A stretch of DNA of 64,000 nt from Choristoneura fumiferana (GCF_025370935.1 NC_133472.1:11074588-11138587); one strand, 5' to 3'; positions 22,636-34,130 are shown, counted from the stretch's first letter. Program-made: numbers and translations. The notes: a model not told the origin generated them from the sequence alone.

Positions 22636-23250
22636 ACCGACTTCAAAAAAAGGAGGAGGTTATCAATTCGGTTGTATTTTTTTTTAATGTTTGTTACTTT
22701 AGAACTTCGTCATTTATGAAACGATTTCAAAAATTTTTTTTTGAGTTCGTCTAGGAATGCTTTCAATTAGGTCCCATAAGCAGCAAATTAGGATCTGATG
22801 ATCGGATCTTAAGAAATCGAGGGAACTCTTCAAATATTGTAGAGACACCTATGGTAATTTGGTTATATTTAGCAGTAACTCGTGCATTTGTTCTTGCAAA
22901 TCATAATTTGGTGAAGTGGAACTGATGATGAAGACCAGATTTGACCAACGGAACTACTACTTTCAATAACAAGTATTTCACGGGTTAAATTTAAATTATC
23001 ATGATTAATATACTTACCTAGATAAGCGACTAAGAAGAAACTTTAAGTTAATGATTCTTTCGAACTGATCTGATGCTGAAGCCAGAAGGTAGGCAACAGA
23101 ACTCTGTTATAAAACAACGTAACTAAGTCGTGTTTGGGCTTAACGGAATCGTTGTGAGATGTTCTTTGGCTACGAATCACTAAAAAGTGAGAAATAAAGA
23201 AAATTTTTAACAAAAAAGTAAAACCGACTACAAAAAATAAAAAAATAACA
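22636..23250 (+). repeat. Family C repeat (AACCGACTTCAAAAA head)
   Basis: Starts AACCGACTTCAAAAAAAGGA and ends AAAACCGACTACAAAA. The interior shares 'cgtcatttatgaaacgattt', 'aggtcccataagcag' and 'gatctgatgatcggatc' with the antisense copy at 5325-5850. Its 3' end runs directly into the long hairpin at 23192-23537. Confidence 0.6.
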
Positions 23251-23537
23251 AAATGGAACCGACTACAAAACCCTTGAAAATATTTTTCTAGGTAAGTAGG
23301 TACGTACTCAGCACGACCCAGCAGGAGGGATTGAAACCCATAGTATGTAGGTGAGGTAGACGACTATTGTGAATTGTCCCACTCCTGCTGGCTCGTGCTG
23401 AGTCACCGACTTCGAGCTAGTACGTACCTACTTACCTAGAAAAATATTTTCAAGGGTTTTGTCGTCGGTTCCATTTTGTTATTTTTTTATTTTTTTGTAG
23501 TCGGTTTTACTTTTTTGTTAAAAAATTTCTTTATTTT
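23192..23537. repeat. Long near-perfect inverted repeat (~140-bp arms)
   Basis: Left arm 23192-about 23340, right arm about 23380-23537. Complementary blocks in order: TTTTTAACAAAAAAGTAAAA / its complement, ACCGACTACAAAA, AACAAAATGGAACCGAC, TTGAAAATATTTTTCTAGGT, AAGTAGGTACGTA and CTCAGCACGA / TCGTGCTGAG. The right arm has an ~18-base insertion (CACCGACTTCGAGCTAG). The spacer is about 40 bp. RNA from either strand would fold into a long duplex. Confidence 0.85.
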
Positions 23538-25845
23538 TTATAATATAAGTTGGTAGTTAAAGTTAATAAAAATGCATCGTAAATAGTGTGAGGTTATAAC
23601 AGAGCCTCAGGGTCTTATATTTTATGTTATGATACAAAGCTAAGAACTACTCGCCACTCCTTCTGACAGTTTAGATGCACTTCAGAAAGCTTTTACCCCG
23701 TAATTTAACAAACTTACACGTTAGGGTTATTATGATAGGTAACTCTACATTGTCTACTCATGCTTTTACTTGTAAAAATAAAACATTAATTGTATACCTA
23801 AGAGAAAAAAGGGCAACAAGGGCAAGGGAATCGAGGAGTAGGTACTTACAAAATGACGAAGCGATTGTGGTCGTAATTACAAAGAACGTAAATAGTTCAG
23901 CTTTAGCTAGTAGGTAGTAACTGAAAACATTATATTAATTTAAAGGGTTGAATAAAATTGTTTTAAGCTTGTAACTAAATGTGACGAGTATCTTGTGTCA
24001 TTATACGTTTATAGCATTCAGATGAGAAGATTACCGGCCTTAAGCCACAAAAAAAAGCGGCGTGGGCGTGGTACATTTCAATTACTCTTGTGATTGTGCT
24101 CCTCGTGTAGGCGAACACGGCTTACGAGATAACAAAACATGTCATGCGTTAAATTATAAATGCCCAACGATTTAACATATTTTCCACATGTAGAACGCTG
24201 TGAAATTACTGTACAAAAAGTACCGTATGTGCGTGAAAATAAAACACAAATTTAGTTACGATTGCGACGTCAAATGTTAGCTGGCGTTGTCCTTGCTCTC
24301 AGAAAAACTTTAAGGTATTTTATTTAATGTATTTTACAGTAGGTACAATATGTTATATTTCGTACACTGTATAACTATCTCGTCTTTGCCGCGCTAAATA
24401 ACATTTAAAACGTACCTACGTGTAACATTTAACGCTAAGGAGTAAGGAACACGACTTCTATGCCTAAATTCATGTTTATTAGAGAATGATGCCATTGTGC
24501 TCACGACGACGTCTTGTAATAAAGTTTGTCTAGGAACGCAGTGCACATACCCGTAAACAAAATAACAACAATCGCCCTATTCCACTTTCTCTCATAGGAT
24601 ATAGACAGGTGCGACTTATTTAGTGTACGAAACAAGCCACTTACAGTAATCTGGGTGACCTAGGTGAGGTGGTTCTGTACTGTACACAATAAGGCTCGAT
24701 TGCGTGTATCTGGGCGATCCCGTTAACTTACTTACCCCATTAAGTAAATAGGTAAGTACGTCAATATTGGACCACTTATTACTGGGTTACTGTACTTTAC
24801 AGTATTGAGTTAGGGCGTCGTGGATGGTGGAACAACTTTGAACGTTCATAAAAAGCGGAACTAACCTTCACACGATATAGCAAGATCTTGATTAGTAGTA
24901 GCTAAGTATTTAAGGATCCGATAAATTTGCACTTTAATTAGTACAACCTTACCACATGTGATTTACAAATATAAACTATTTATCTCATAACAGGCATGAA
25001 CAACGAAAATGTATGTGTAATTTGTCCATGAGGTAGTGTATGTTGGCTTTTATATGAAACCAAAGCTGGAAGGAAAGTACAATGTACCTACTCTGGGGAA
25101 GGGAAACGGACAGTAAAAGTGGAAAAAGTAAGTTGATTTAGTCATGTTTCATAGCGTAAATTACTCTCTTAAATAGACTCATGTTCCTCCGATAGGATAC
25201 TGAATTTGGCTTTGATACTAAACTTGTGTTTGAACCAAATTCGTAAGTAGGTAATTTATATCCACAATAATGCCAATAACGTTTGTTTTATTGTCTTAAA
25301 TTATATTGCGTGGTTCATTCGGTTCGATTATTAGGCAAAGTTGCTGAGCTGGCGCTAATTTTGACATAGTATACAGAGATCTAGCAACAGAAATTTACAT
25401 ATTTGCTTTAGTACATAGAAACAATTCTCAGCAACCAGTGACAAACGACAACAGCAAACACGTATTTGCACCACGCTACGTAATTGTGTAAAGGAGCATA
25501 ATTCTATGTTACTTCGAGGGTTGTAAGTAGTTGGACGCGAGGTAAACTAATTTTGCACACATTCAAACAAACAAAGCGTCTTTGAATCAAGAATCCTCGT
25601 TATCTGAGTGTTACCGCCTATGCTTAGCTAGGTAACTTTCGCGTTGGTACATCTTACACAATAGACGCTTGACCGCAATTGAGCGTCGAGTTCTGCCAAA
25701 TAAATTTATTTTTAACGCTTAATCTCCGCTAGTACTTAATACTAAAATAATTGAGTTATTTGTTAAACTACCAACTGAACATTGAATGTTACTGAGGCTG
25801 AATTAATGTTAAAGAAAACTTCTAGTGAGAACTTTCCGTATTCCT
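23538..25845. other. Intergenic region downstream of the cysteine-rich gene pair
   Basis: No gene or repeat recognised with confidence. ORFs are short (the longest is 80 codons at 23675-23917) and domain-free. It is the 3' flank of the minus-strand gene ending at 25846. Confidence 0.3.
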
Positions 25846-27346
25846 TTATTTTACGAACAAACGCAGGAATTGCGTATTCGTGGTTGCTAATGCTTCGATT
25901 GATTCTCCTCTCAATTCTTCGAAGTCAGAGGAAAATATTGGTATTTCTGGCTGTGTTCTCGTGGTTCCAACCGTGGGCGACCCAAATTGGAACACCTTGC
26001 AGCAGACTCTGAACGCATTAGCGCAACCGGCGACCCCGGAGTCGAGTTTCAAACCAGGACACGATCGAACGTGCACGCAGATGCCTCCGCGTCCCCAGCA
26101 CGTCCCTTGTGTCGTACCTGACGATATTCACTTTATTAGGGTTCCTCACTCACACGACCTGAACCCTATACAGCCGTGGGCGCTTTATTTGCCACTAAAA
26201 TAATTATAGTTTGAAATTCCAAACGCAACAAAAATGACAGTCGTGATAAGTGCTAAATTCTAACACCTTTTCATCATCAGCACAAGCACTGTGAGCCAAT
26301 TTTAATAATAATTGTTATATTTATTTTTTTAAAGATAGGTACATAATAAAGATAAGCGAATCGTGAAATCAATAACAAAAATACTAGATTCTGCATATTT
26401 TAGGTAAAATCGAAATACTAAAGTAAATGTCAAATTAGTAACGTCAGTCCTACTTAAAACTGCAAAAATCTGTAATATGAATAAATATAAGTAATGTGGC
26501 AATAATCAACTGCATCCAATTGTTTTCAATTATGAAAAATGATGAAGTTTTTGATTTTCTGCGTACCTACGCTAGTGAAGTGACTAGTTTTTTTTTATGG
26601 TATAAGGGGCAAGTAAGCAAATGGATCATCATCAGCCGGAAGACATCCACTGCTGAACAAAGGCCTCCCCCTTAGAACGCTACAACGAACGAAAACTCGC
26701 CACTTGCATCCACCGGTTTTCTTCCCCAAAGGTTATGTGTTCTTCCAGCGATGTGGCCCGCCCATTGCCACTTCAACTTGCATATTTTTACAGCTATGTC
26801 GGTGACTTTAGTTCTTCGTCGAATTTCCGTATTCCGAATTCTATCGCGTAAAGAAACTCCAAGCATAGCTCTCTCCATAGCTCGTTGCGTGTCAACTAAA
26901 GGCCAACAGTGAAGGACCACGTCTCAGCGCCATAAGTCATCACTGGCAACACGCACTGGTCAAAGACTCTAGTCTTCAGGCACTGGGAAATATTGGACGA
27001 GAAGATACGAAGAATAAGAAGCAAACGGATCGTTGTAGGTACTTTAAATATCCATTAACAAATATAGTATGTATACAGTTAAGTGTGTATACCTAGTTCT
27101 ATAACAATCGGTAAATTATAGCCACCATTTGTATATTACAAACACAATACCTACCTATGTATAAAAACCTTGAAAAAATATATACAAACCGAAGGTCGGT
27201 TTTCCTGACTGACTGCCAAGAAACACATCCGTGTATTTCTGCAATACTTCAATTTTGTCTTCTTCATTGTTAGAAAATACCGGTTTAAAAAAAAATACCA
27301 GTAATGAGACAATTAGCAAAATAATTTTACCACGACATTGTACCAT
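25846..27346 (-). CDS. Secreted six-cysteine protein 2 (142 aa; exons 27190-27346 and 25846-26117)
   Basis: Predicted small secreted protein of unknown role. Exon 1 encodes a strong signal peptide (MVQCRGKIILLIVSLLVFFF, cleavage near residue 25) and a short acidic linker. It ends in phase 1 at 27190 with donor GTTTGT (27184-27189). Exon 2 follows acceptor CAG at 26118-26120, and the joined frame stays open. Exon 2 carries C59, C66, C72, C84, C91 and C92 with the core CWGRGGIC and ends VCC, then a ~50-residue tail. The same spacing and intron phase occur in the neighbour 205 bp upstream, which supports both models. AATAAA overlaps the stop codon (25845-25850). The ~1.07-kb intron holds an RTE fragment. 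Spacing fits beta-defensin-like or short CLIP-like folds; neither is proven. Confidence 0.75.
26622..27010 (-). mobile_element. RTE-type non-LTR fragment in the intron of the 142-aa gene
   Basis: In minus-strand frames it encodes late ORF2 segments: a VFDQCVLPVMTYGAETW block (about 26935-26985), then an ERAMLGVSLRDRIRN block and KLKWQWAGHIAGRT. The 3' end reads GGCTGATGATGATCC, the RTE-style tail, with the 'cagcagtggatgtcttccggctga' wording also seen in the 7251 copy. 5'-truncated and frameshifted, lying in the same orientation as the host gene. Confidence 0.85.
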
Positions 27347-27551
27347 ATTTTGAATTTCATAAGCACAATGGACGCAGCCGGGCATAACATTACCAAAATG
27401 CTATCAGCTTGTTATTCAAAATAACTAATTGTACGTGGACAATAAATCACAGTTAATCAAACACGTTTGTATTATTCATTGTGGGTAACAAGAATTTCGG
27501 ATTAAATTCATTGCGATTTTAAATGATTGAAGTGAAGTTGGGCTGCTTCCG

Positions 27552-28298
27552 TCACTTTTTTTCATCAAATATTAATATTTCACGGTCTAAGTTTTTGAAT
27601 TCCTCGACCTTCATAGCTTTAGGTTTTGTGCCTTTTTTTTCTTCTGAATCTGAATCTGGTTCATCCAAACCCGCTAATATTCCTTTGCCGCCAACGTCTT
27701 GATGTATTGACCACGGCATTGCTACATTATTTATTCCTTTGTCCCGCATGTCTTTGACCTGGAAGCGATTCCAGGCGAAACAGCAAACGTTGAGTTTGTC
27801 CTTGCACCCGGGTACTTCGGTCATGTACCTGGCACCAGAGCACAGTTTGTAGTTAACGCAGATTCCACCTAGTTTCCAGCATGGCGTGCTCAGCAAAGAT
27901 CCTTCAAAGAAATGGACTGATTAAAGAAAGAAACAAAAAATAATACTATATACCTTATTTTATTCAGTACTTGTAAAACTTTTATGACTTAGGTATGTAA
28001 TGAGCCGATATCCCTAGCTTTATCCTCGTTTTTTTTGTGAGAAATTTAATAAGTGTAGCCTATGTAGTAATTTAAAATGCTCACTGCGTGATGAGAGCGT
28101 AGCGAGTGCGGAGTGGTAAGCCAGAAGCTCCGCCCGCAGATCTTCATATTCTTCGTCAGCCGACAAGTCCAGGTTTGCGTCGTTCCTTAGCTGCGTAACT
28201 AGCCCGCCTCCTAAGTCACTGCCTTCATCATCGTTGTCTTCTGACCAAACCCCTACGTTCGAGCACAGAATAAAAGTCAACAACACTCGGTATTGCAT
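27552..28298 (-). CDS. Secreted six-cysteine protein 1 (192 aa; exons 28085-28298 and 27552-27916)
   Basis: Predicted secreted protein of unknown role. Exon 1 (ATG at 28298) gives signal peptide MQYRVLLTFILCSNVGVWS and an acidic, helix-prone linker (SADEEYEDLRAELLAYHSA). It ends in phase 1 at 28085 with the good donor GTGAGC. Exon 2 starts at 27916 after a pyrimidine tract and TTTAATCAG; the joined frame reads ...SSRIHFFEGSLLSTPCW. The six cysteines are C84, C91, C97, C109, C116 and C117, spacing 6-5-11-6-0, core CWKLGGICV and ending VCCFAW. A ~75-residue tail rich in Asp, Glu and Lys follows. The spacing equals that of the paralogue just downstream and falls within the vertebrate/mollusc beta-defensin range; a compact CLIP-like domain is the main alternative. 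A decayed copy of exon 1 lies at 33778-34130. Confidence 0.8.
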
Positions 28299-28445
28299 TT
28301 CGCAAACATTTCAGTACTAAGCTATAAATATAATTTTTTAACATTCTTAACTTTACAGCTTTTTTATTGACGCCACAGCAAATGATCTTAGATAAGCAAC
28401 ACATCCTGCAGAAAAATGTCGCAATCGAATACGGCAAATTGTAGG
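28299..28445 (-). promoter_or_regulatory. Proximal upstream region of the 192-aa secreted-protein gene
   Basis: About 145 bp upstream of the start codon are retained in the pseudogene copy at 33994-34130 ('tttttattgacg', 'atcttagataagcaacac', 'gcagaaaaatgtcgcaat'), so they moved as one block with exon 1. A GATAAG-type word (28392-28397, plus strand) and an AT-rich TATATTTATA word (28323-28332) are present. Function is inferred only from position. Confidence 0.3.
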
Positions 28446-28585
28446 TACGTATAGTAAAATATTATTCGTTTCAAAACCTTATAAGTCGTCAACAGTTCAA
28501 TAGAAGGATCCACTATTTCCGCAAATAGTTTCATTATCTCGACAAAGGAAGATACAAATTGATACGTTTCATATCGACTGCCCAA

Positions 28586-31500
28586 AACATCTACATTTAG
28601 ATTATCAACTAACTTTCCGATTCTCTGTCTACATCAATGATTGCTTTTGGTGAAATGGTTTTTTTAACAACCTCTTTGCCTTTCCTGAAAATAAAATCTA
28701 AATTGTTCAAGAGTGTATAACGCATTCACTGTCACCGACGCATATATGCGTTTTCGGAACTTCCCCCCAGTGCCGCTGTCATAATTATTCATACATTTTG
28801 AACACACATGTGCGTCGGTGGCACCTGTGGTCAATCAAGTCAAGTCAGGTGGCAGTAAATGCGATAAGTCACAATCACAACATAAGCCACACATGCATAG
28901 TAGTTTAGTATCCTTAGTGTTCACGTTAATTTGACTTGGTAATAAGCTACGATAACGATACTAGTTCTTAGTCATCGATCGCTATTTATTATTATCAGAA
29001 ACAACGGATTTGTAAACTAGAAAAGGCTTGTTAACCGTTCCTATTATGCTAGTGTTAAGGCACCGGTAGCGGGCTCGCCGCGGCGTGGCGGAGGCCGGCA
29101 CGCGCGACGCCGGTCATCCTGCTGAATTATTGAACTCCGGGCCCGTTGCGGAATCAATCGGTTCGACCCGACTCGGGCCACCGCCCGCCTTTAAAAACCT
29201 TTTTGCAAACGTCTGCTATTCAAAGGAGAGCGCATAAGTTTTTCTGCAACTCGACGTATATCACTTTCAATAGACGAGTAAAGTGGGCCAGGTTGAATCT
29301 TACAATACCGGCGTGGGTTAAGTAATATTTTTACGCTGCCGCGTTAAGAATAAATTTCAGGTTACGTTTAATTATCTAACTGTTACTTGGGAAAACTCGT
29401 TAGTTACAAAACGGGGGAGGTTATGTTGGAGATTTGATGATTATTAAGACCATGAGCATATTTACAAAATGTAGTTAAGGAAAGTTTAAACTTACATCCG
29501 CAAAAGTGTGTGCAAATATATTCCTAAAACAGTTTGCATTTACGTAGTGTGTTGTCCACCACAAGCGTTTATTGTGGAAATGGTTGTGTTATAAATACGG
29601 TAATCAGAGGCGGTGATTATAACTGTGGGTCATAACTTCCAATCTACATATTTGCAATTTCAAACTCTGCCCGCCTATTTGGATTGGAATTATTCAGTCG
29701 GATATTAAACGTAGAAGCATTAAATAATTAAACGTTTTCAAACAATACCGTATTGTACTAATTGGGTATTTCAATTGAATACTTATGTTCAATTGCGTTA
29801 TCGAAAAAATACAAAAAGCTTACCACGTGTAACACGCCAGCAACGCTTTCAGTTAAGAATAGTTCATTATACATATACTGTAATAATGATTAAAAATGGT
29901 TTTACTCTGGGGTTATTAATTGCACTAAATTAAATAATTAGCGATACTTACTCGTATAAACAAACTGTCGGGGCCTATTTCCCTGTTATATTTTCAAATA
30001 GTGAGATGGATTCTTATGAATAAATAATAAACTTATTAATATGTTTATGAATAAATAAATTTTACATATTGCGTCTATCCAATAGGTATATTTAAATACG
30101 TACCAAATGATGTTTTTTTTTAAGTGTAACATTTGATTACGGTGCGTCTGTTGACCTTTCCAGTAGCTGGATGGACATGAGACAGCAAGTCCTTTGGCGA
30201 CTAAGTTGTAGGGCGTGTGCCCGTAGACGGCTCTTTGTCCCCCTATTCTTATGCGGTCACCATCCGAGATAGATGGCCACAAGAAATCCTCGCCAGTCAG
30301 CGATGAATACACTCCCTTTTACTTACATACATATAACCATACACACCCTTCCGTGAGATGAAACAAAATGAATAAATTCTTGGCCTGATCTTGGACGTAG
30401 AGCGGTTTGCTCCTTGTTGTTTTACTCTGGCTCGGGAATTATGCAAATTTCGAGTTCTATTTATATTGCAAATTATAATTTTCTCTTGTTTCATTTTTTC
30501 CGTTGGACAAATTTATATTTCTGAAAATGAAAATGCTTTATTAACAAAAGAAAACAAAGTAGCGAGACGGGTTTTTATCTGTTACCTACTTATTAAGATG
30601 GTAGTGTGTTATGAAAAACTTTGATTTAAATTTCTTCAGCGACCCTAAAATCGAGCCAAATCCACAACAATTAATCACAATTTACCATGAAACCATCTAC
30701 TTAAGTAATTGATCCATACGAGGCAAAAAGCAATAAACCTACTTTAGTTAGTTCGATTGTGTGGTATTTCCACGGTTGTTAGTTGTTAAGAGGTGTTTGC
30801 ATCTGAACATGAAGCAACAAAGGGTCTTGATTAATTGTCTCCGGAATGACATTTAGTCCAGTCCACAGCGTAAACAGCAAAGTTTTACTTAAATCGCTTT
30901 TGCAGCAACGCCCCTAATTGCGCCAAGTCTATTTTGACAGGTGATTGTAGCCCGAAGATAAATGGAAACTGACGCTGAGTCGCTAAAAAGACGGGGAAAG
31001 GAACGCCGATGGAAATGAACTCGCACACCCATTTACTGCCGCGTCTTCGGAATTCAAAGCTTATCTAAATGCGTCGCGGAAGAAAAAACTTCAGCGGCAG
31101 AGGTTCCTACCTAAATCTGTTTCTTTTTTGTCGGGAATAAATTAAATTATAATTGAATTTATAAGGAAACAAAAATCTATTTGCTATTTATTTGAAGATG
31201 TTATTCAAAACATTTATTTAATAACTTAAAACAAAGCGTTTAAGATAAAACGTCCTCGGCATTACACACCAAAAGCTCCGCTCTCTATGGGCCGTTGATT
31301 AAGAGTACGAGGGAGACAAAACCTTCAATCACAGGAGAAAATACCTACACGGACAACGGCGTAGCTACAACATTAGTCCAAGAGCTGGCATCAAAAGCTA
31401 GTTTTTACTGCACCCTATCCACTTTACAAATCTAACCCCGAAAACATTTATCTGCGGAAAAATCTTATTTTCATTGAATTGGTTTGGGATCGATAACGAT

Positions 31501-32010
31501 GTTCCAACGACATGACATGACTGCGGAAATCGTATCGTCAATAGGCATCTATACGTAACGCGGCTCGTGGCCGCGACGCCCGAGCCCCGAGCCCCGAGCC
31601 GACACGTTACGCGCCGTGCTGCGTGCCGCTCACTTTTCAACCCACTGATCATCTTAATAGAAATGTCAATATCATTTTATTTTATTTCCAATTGGAACGA
31701 GAATGGATACAACGGTACAATGTGTACAAAGCAAATAAAAAGTTTTTTTTTGAAGTACACAATTACAAATCACATACTACCGGCTTGTTAATAATTATAA
31801 AAATACACAAGGAAGTCCTTTGTTTGGTAAGAATAAACGGCTTGTAATTTGAAATAGCTATAATACGAGTCTTCATATTTAATGCTACGAACAAACGTAG
31901 CTAAGTATTTATTAGCGCAAATGTCTGACTTTTCTTCCAACCCACGTTACAGAAATTATAACCTGTAAGTCTAAACTAACGCAAGTATGTATACCATCCT
32001 TCATATCTTT
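28586..32010. other. Intergenic region with GC-rich islands, no gene recognised
   Basis: Holds two GC-rich blocks: 29055-29195 (CG-dense, ending 'cggttcgacccgactcgggcc') and 31555-31630 (repeats of CCCGAGC). Neither has an open frame with a recognisable protein. They could be distal promoters, enhancers or unmapped 5' exons. The rest is AT-rich and featureless to me. Confidence 0.3.
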
Positions 32011-32584
32011 AAAAAACCGGCCAAGAGCGTGTCGGACATGTCCAAAATGGGGTTCCGTAGCCATTACGAAAAAATTAAGTAATATTTTCTAAGGATTTCC
32101 TATTTAGGAATCTTCCAAGTTTAGGTATATTTTATACCTTAGGCTGATATTTACTCTTAAACTACTAATAATTCTCAATCAAACTTAGCCGTTATAGTTT
32201 TCTTTGATATTTACTACCATACTGATTTTTTTAAAAAATTTCCACCCACTGGTTTAGATTTTAGAGGGGGGGACGCTCGATTTTCTTGAAATTTTGCACT
32301 TTAAAGTTGAATATTTCGTAAACAAATCACTGAATCGAAAAAACGTCTTACTAAACCCCTTATGATTTTAAATACCTAATCAACGATACCCCACACTATA
32401 GGGTTGGATTAGACAAAAAAAATCACCCCCACTTTACGTCTATGGGAGGTACCCTAAAAATTTTTTTTTAAATTTTTTTATTGTATCATTTTGTCGGCAT
32501 AGTTTACATATATATCCGTGCAAAATTACAGCTTTCTAGCATTGATAGTCGTGAGCAAAGCCGCGGACGGACGGTCGGACAGAA
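32011..32584 (+). repeat. Family A repeat, plus copy of an inverted pair
   Basis: Starts AAAAAACCGGCCAAGAGCGT and runs through 'caacgataccccacactatag' and 'tacgtctatgggaggtaccc' to the CCGCGGACGGACGGTCGG tail. It lacks the last ~60 bp (the GGTTCCG...GGAACCCTAA end). It lies head-out against the antisense copy at 32842-33465, with a ~257-bp spacer. Confidence 0.85.
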
Positions 32585-32841
32585 TTTAATAATAAATAAG
32601 ACATAGAATATCGTATTTGAATAACACCAATTAATTTACGTTCTTAAATACTCACTGTACCTAAGTTAACTAGTTCGTTGGAAACTTTTCAAGTTAAAAC
32701 CTCTTTTTAATTGTTACTCGAGTAACAAACTTGTAAAGAGACATTTATGATTATAAAAATTAATACTAAAATGAATAAGTGAAAGAATAACTTTATAAGG
32801 AATTTATTTTGAAACAAACAAGGTACCTACTATGCGACCTA

Positions 32842-33465
32842 TTTTTAGGATTCCGGAGCCAAAATGGCAAAAACGGAACCCTTATAGTTTCGCCATGTCT
32901 GTCTATCTGTCTGCTCAGGGACGATCAATGCTAGAAAGCTGTAATTTTGCACGGATATATATGTAAACTATGCCGACAAAATGGTACAATAAAAAACTAA
33001 AAAAAAAAAATTTTTAGGGTACCTCCCATAGGCGTAAAGTGGGGGTGATATTTTATTCTCATCCAACCCTATAGTGTGGGGTATCGTTGGATAGGTCTTT
33101 TAAAACCATTAGGGGTTTGCTTAGACGATTTTCCGATTCATGGATATGTTTACGAAAAATTCAACTTTAGAGTGCAAATTTTCATTAAAATTGAACGTCC
33201 CCCCCCCTCTAAAATCTAAATCGGTGGGTGGAAAAGTTTGAAAAAAATCAGGATGGTAGTAAGTATATCAAACTTTCAAGGTAAACTATAACGGTTAAGT
33301 TTGCTTGAAAATAATTAGTAGTTTAAGAATAAATAGCAGCCTAAGGTATAAAATATACCTAAACTATGGAAGATTCTGATAAAATACGAAATCCTTAGAA
33401 AAATATTACTTAATTCTTTCGTAATGGCATTTCGGGCGTGTCCGACATGCTCTTGGCCGGTTTTT
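32842..33465 (-). repeat. Family A repeat, minus copy of an inverted pair
   Basis: Complete in reverse from 'ggattccggagccaaaatgg' to 'catgctcttggccggttttt', with a small deletion in the GTCTGTCTGTC/CCGCGG part. With the plus copy at 32011-32584 it forms a 1.45-kb inverted repeat. Confidence 0.85.
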
Positions 33466-33777
33466 GTGTATTAGGTATATTGATTTGAAAATCTAAGTGA
33501 CATCAAGGCGGTCTTTTTTTTAATGTTTTTAATAATATTTAATACAGATGAGTCAAAACCTGCCTCAGCAGCAATTATTTGGAGTAATTAATACCAACCA
33601 ATACGAGAGCGGGTCGATCGACCGCACAGCGTGCAAGCGGTATTACATCTTAATTACCAATTATTTCTTGCTATATCTTAAAAATTACAACTTAGGTAAT
33701 GTGTCGAAAGCCCGAGTTTTATCCTGGTTTGTCTTTGTAGCAAATTGATAAGGTGCCGCTCTTAGTTTGTATCAATT

Positions 33778-34130
33778 AATCAAAAATGCACGCTGCATGT
33801 TGAGAGCGAAGCGAGAGCGGAGTCGTAAGCCAGAAGCTCCGTCCATATATCTTCGTAGGTACTCTTTTTCAGCCGCCATGTCCAATTTTGCGTCGTTCCT
33901 TGCTGTGTAACTAATCCGCTTCCCAAGTTACTAAGTACCTTCTTTCTCTTCATGGTTTTCCGATGCGTTCGAGCACAGAACAGAATAAAACTTAGCATTT
34001 CAGTTACTATTATTTAATAAACTGCAAATATTAAATTTTAGACATATTTTTATTGACGTCTATGAAAATAATCTCAGATAAGCAAAACATTTCGCAGAAA
34101 AATGTCGCAATTGAATCGTGCCTACGAGTA
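33778..34130 (-). pseudogene. Decayed duplicate of exon 1 and upstream region of the 192-aa secreted-protein gene
   Basis: The minus-strand translation retains GSGLVTQ, YEDIWTELLAYDSALASLS and a SVHF end, against GGGLVTQ, YEDLRAELLAYHSALATLS and SEHF in the functional gene. The signal-peptide coding region is partly deleted. A 1-base deletion followed by a 4-base insertion shifts and then restores the frame around the acidic segment. The exon-end donor GTGAGC has become GCGTGC, so normal splicing is lost. No six-cysteine exon was found nearby. Upstream similarity continues to about 34130. This is a segmental, non-processed duplication about 5.7 kb from its source and in the same orientation. 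Confidence 0.85.

Noticed and set aside
25880..26203. 107-codon plus-strand ORF
   Set aside because: Antisense of the six-cysteine exon of the 142-aa gene; the minus-strand reading has paralogue and splice support.
28020..28084. Unspliced extension of the 192-aa gene's exon 1 to a stop at 28020
   Set aside because: Splicing at the GTGAGC donor joins in frame to the cysteine exon with a phase shared by the paralogue; the extension (HFKLLHRLHLL...) is best read as intron.
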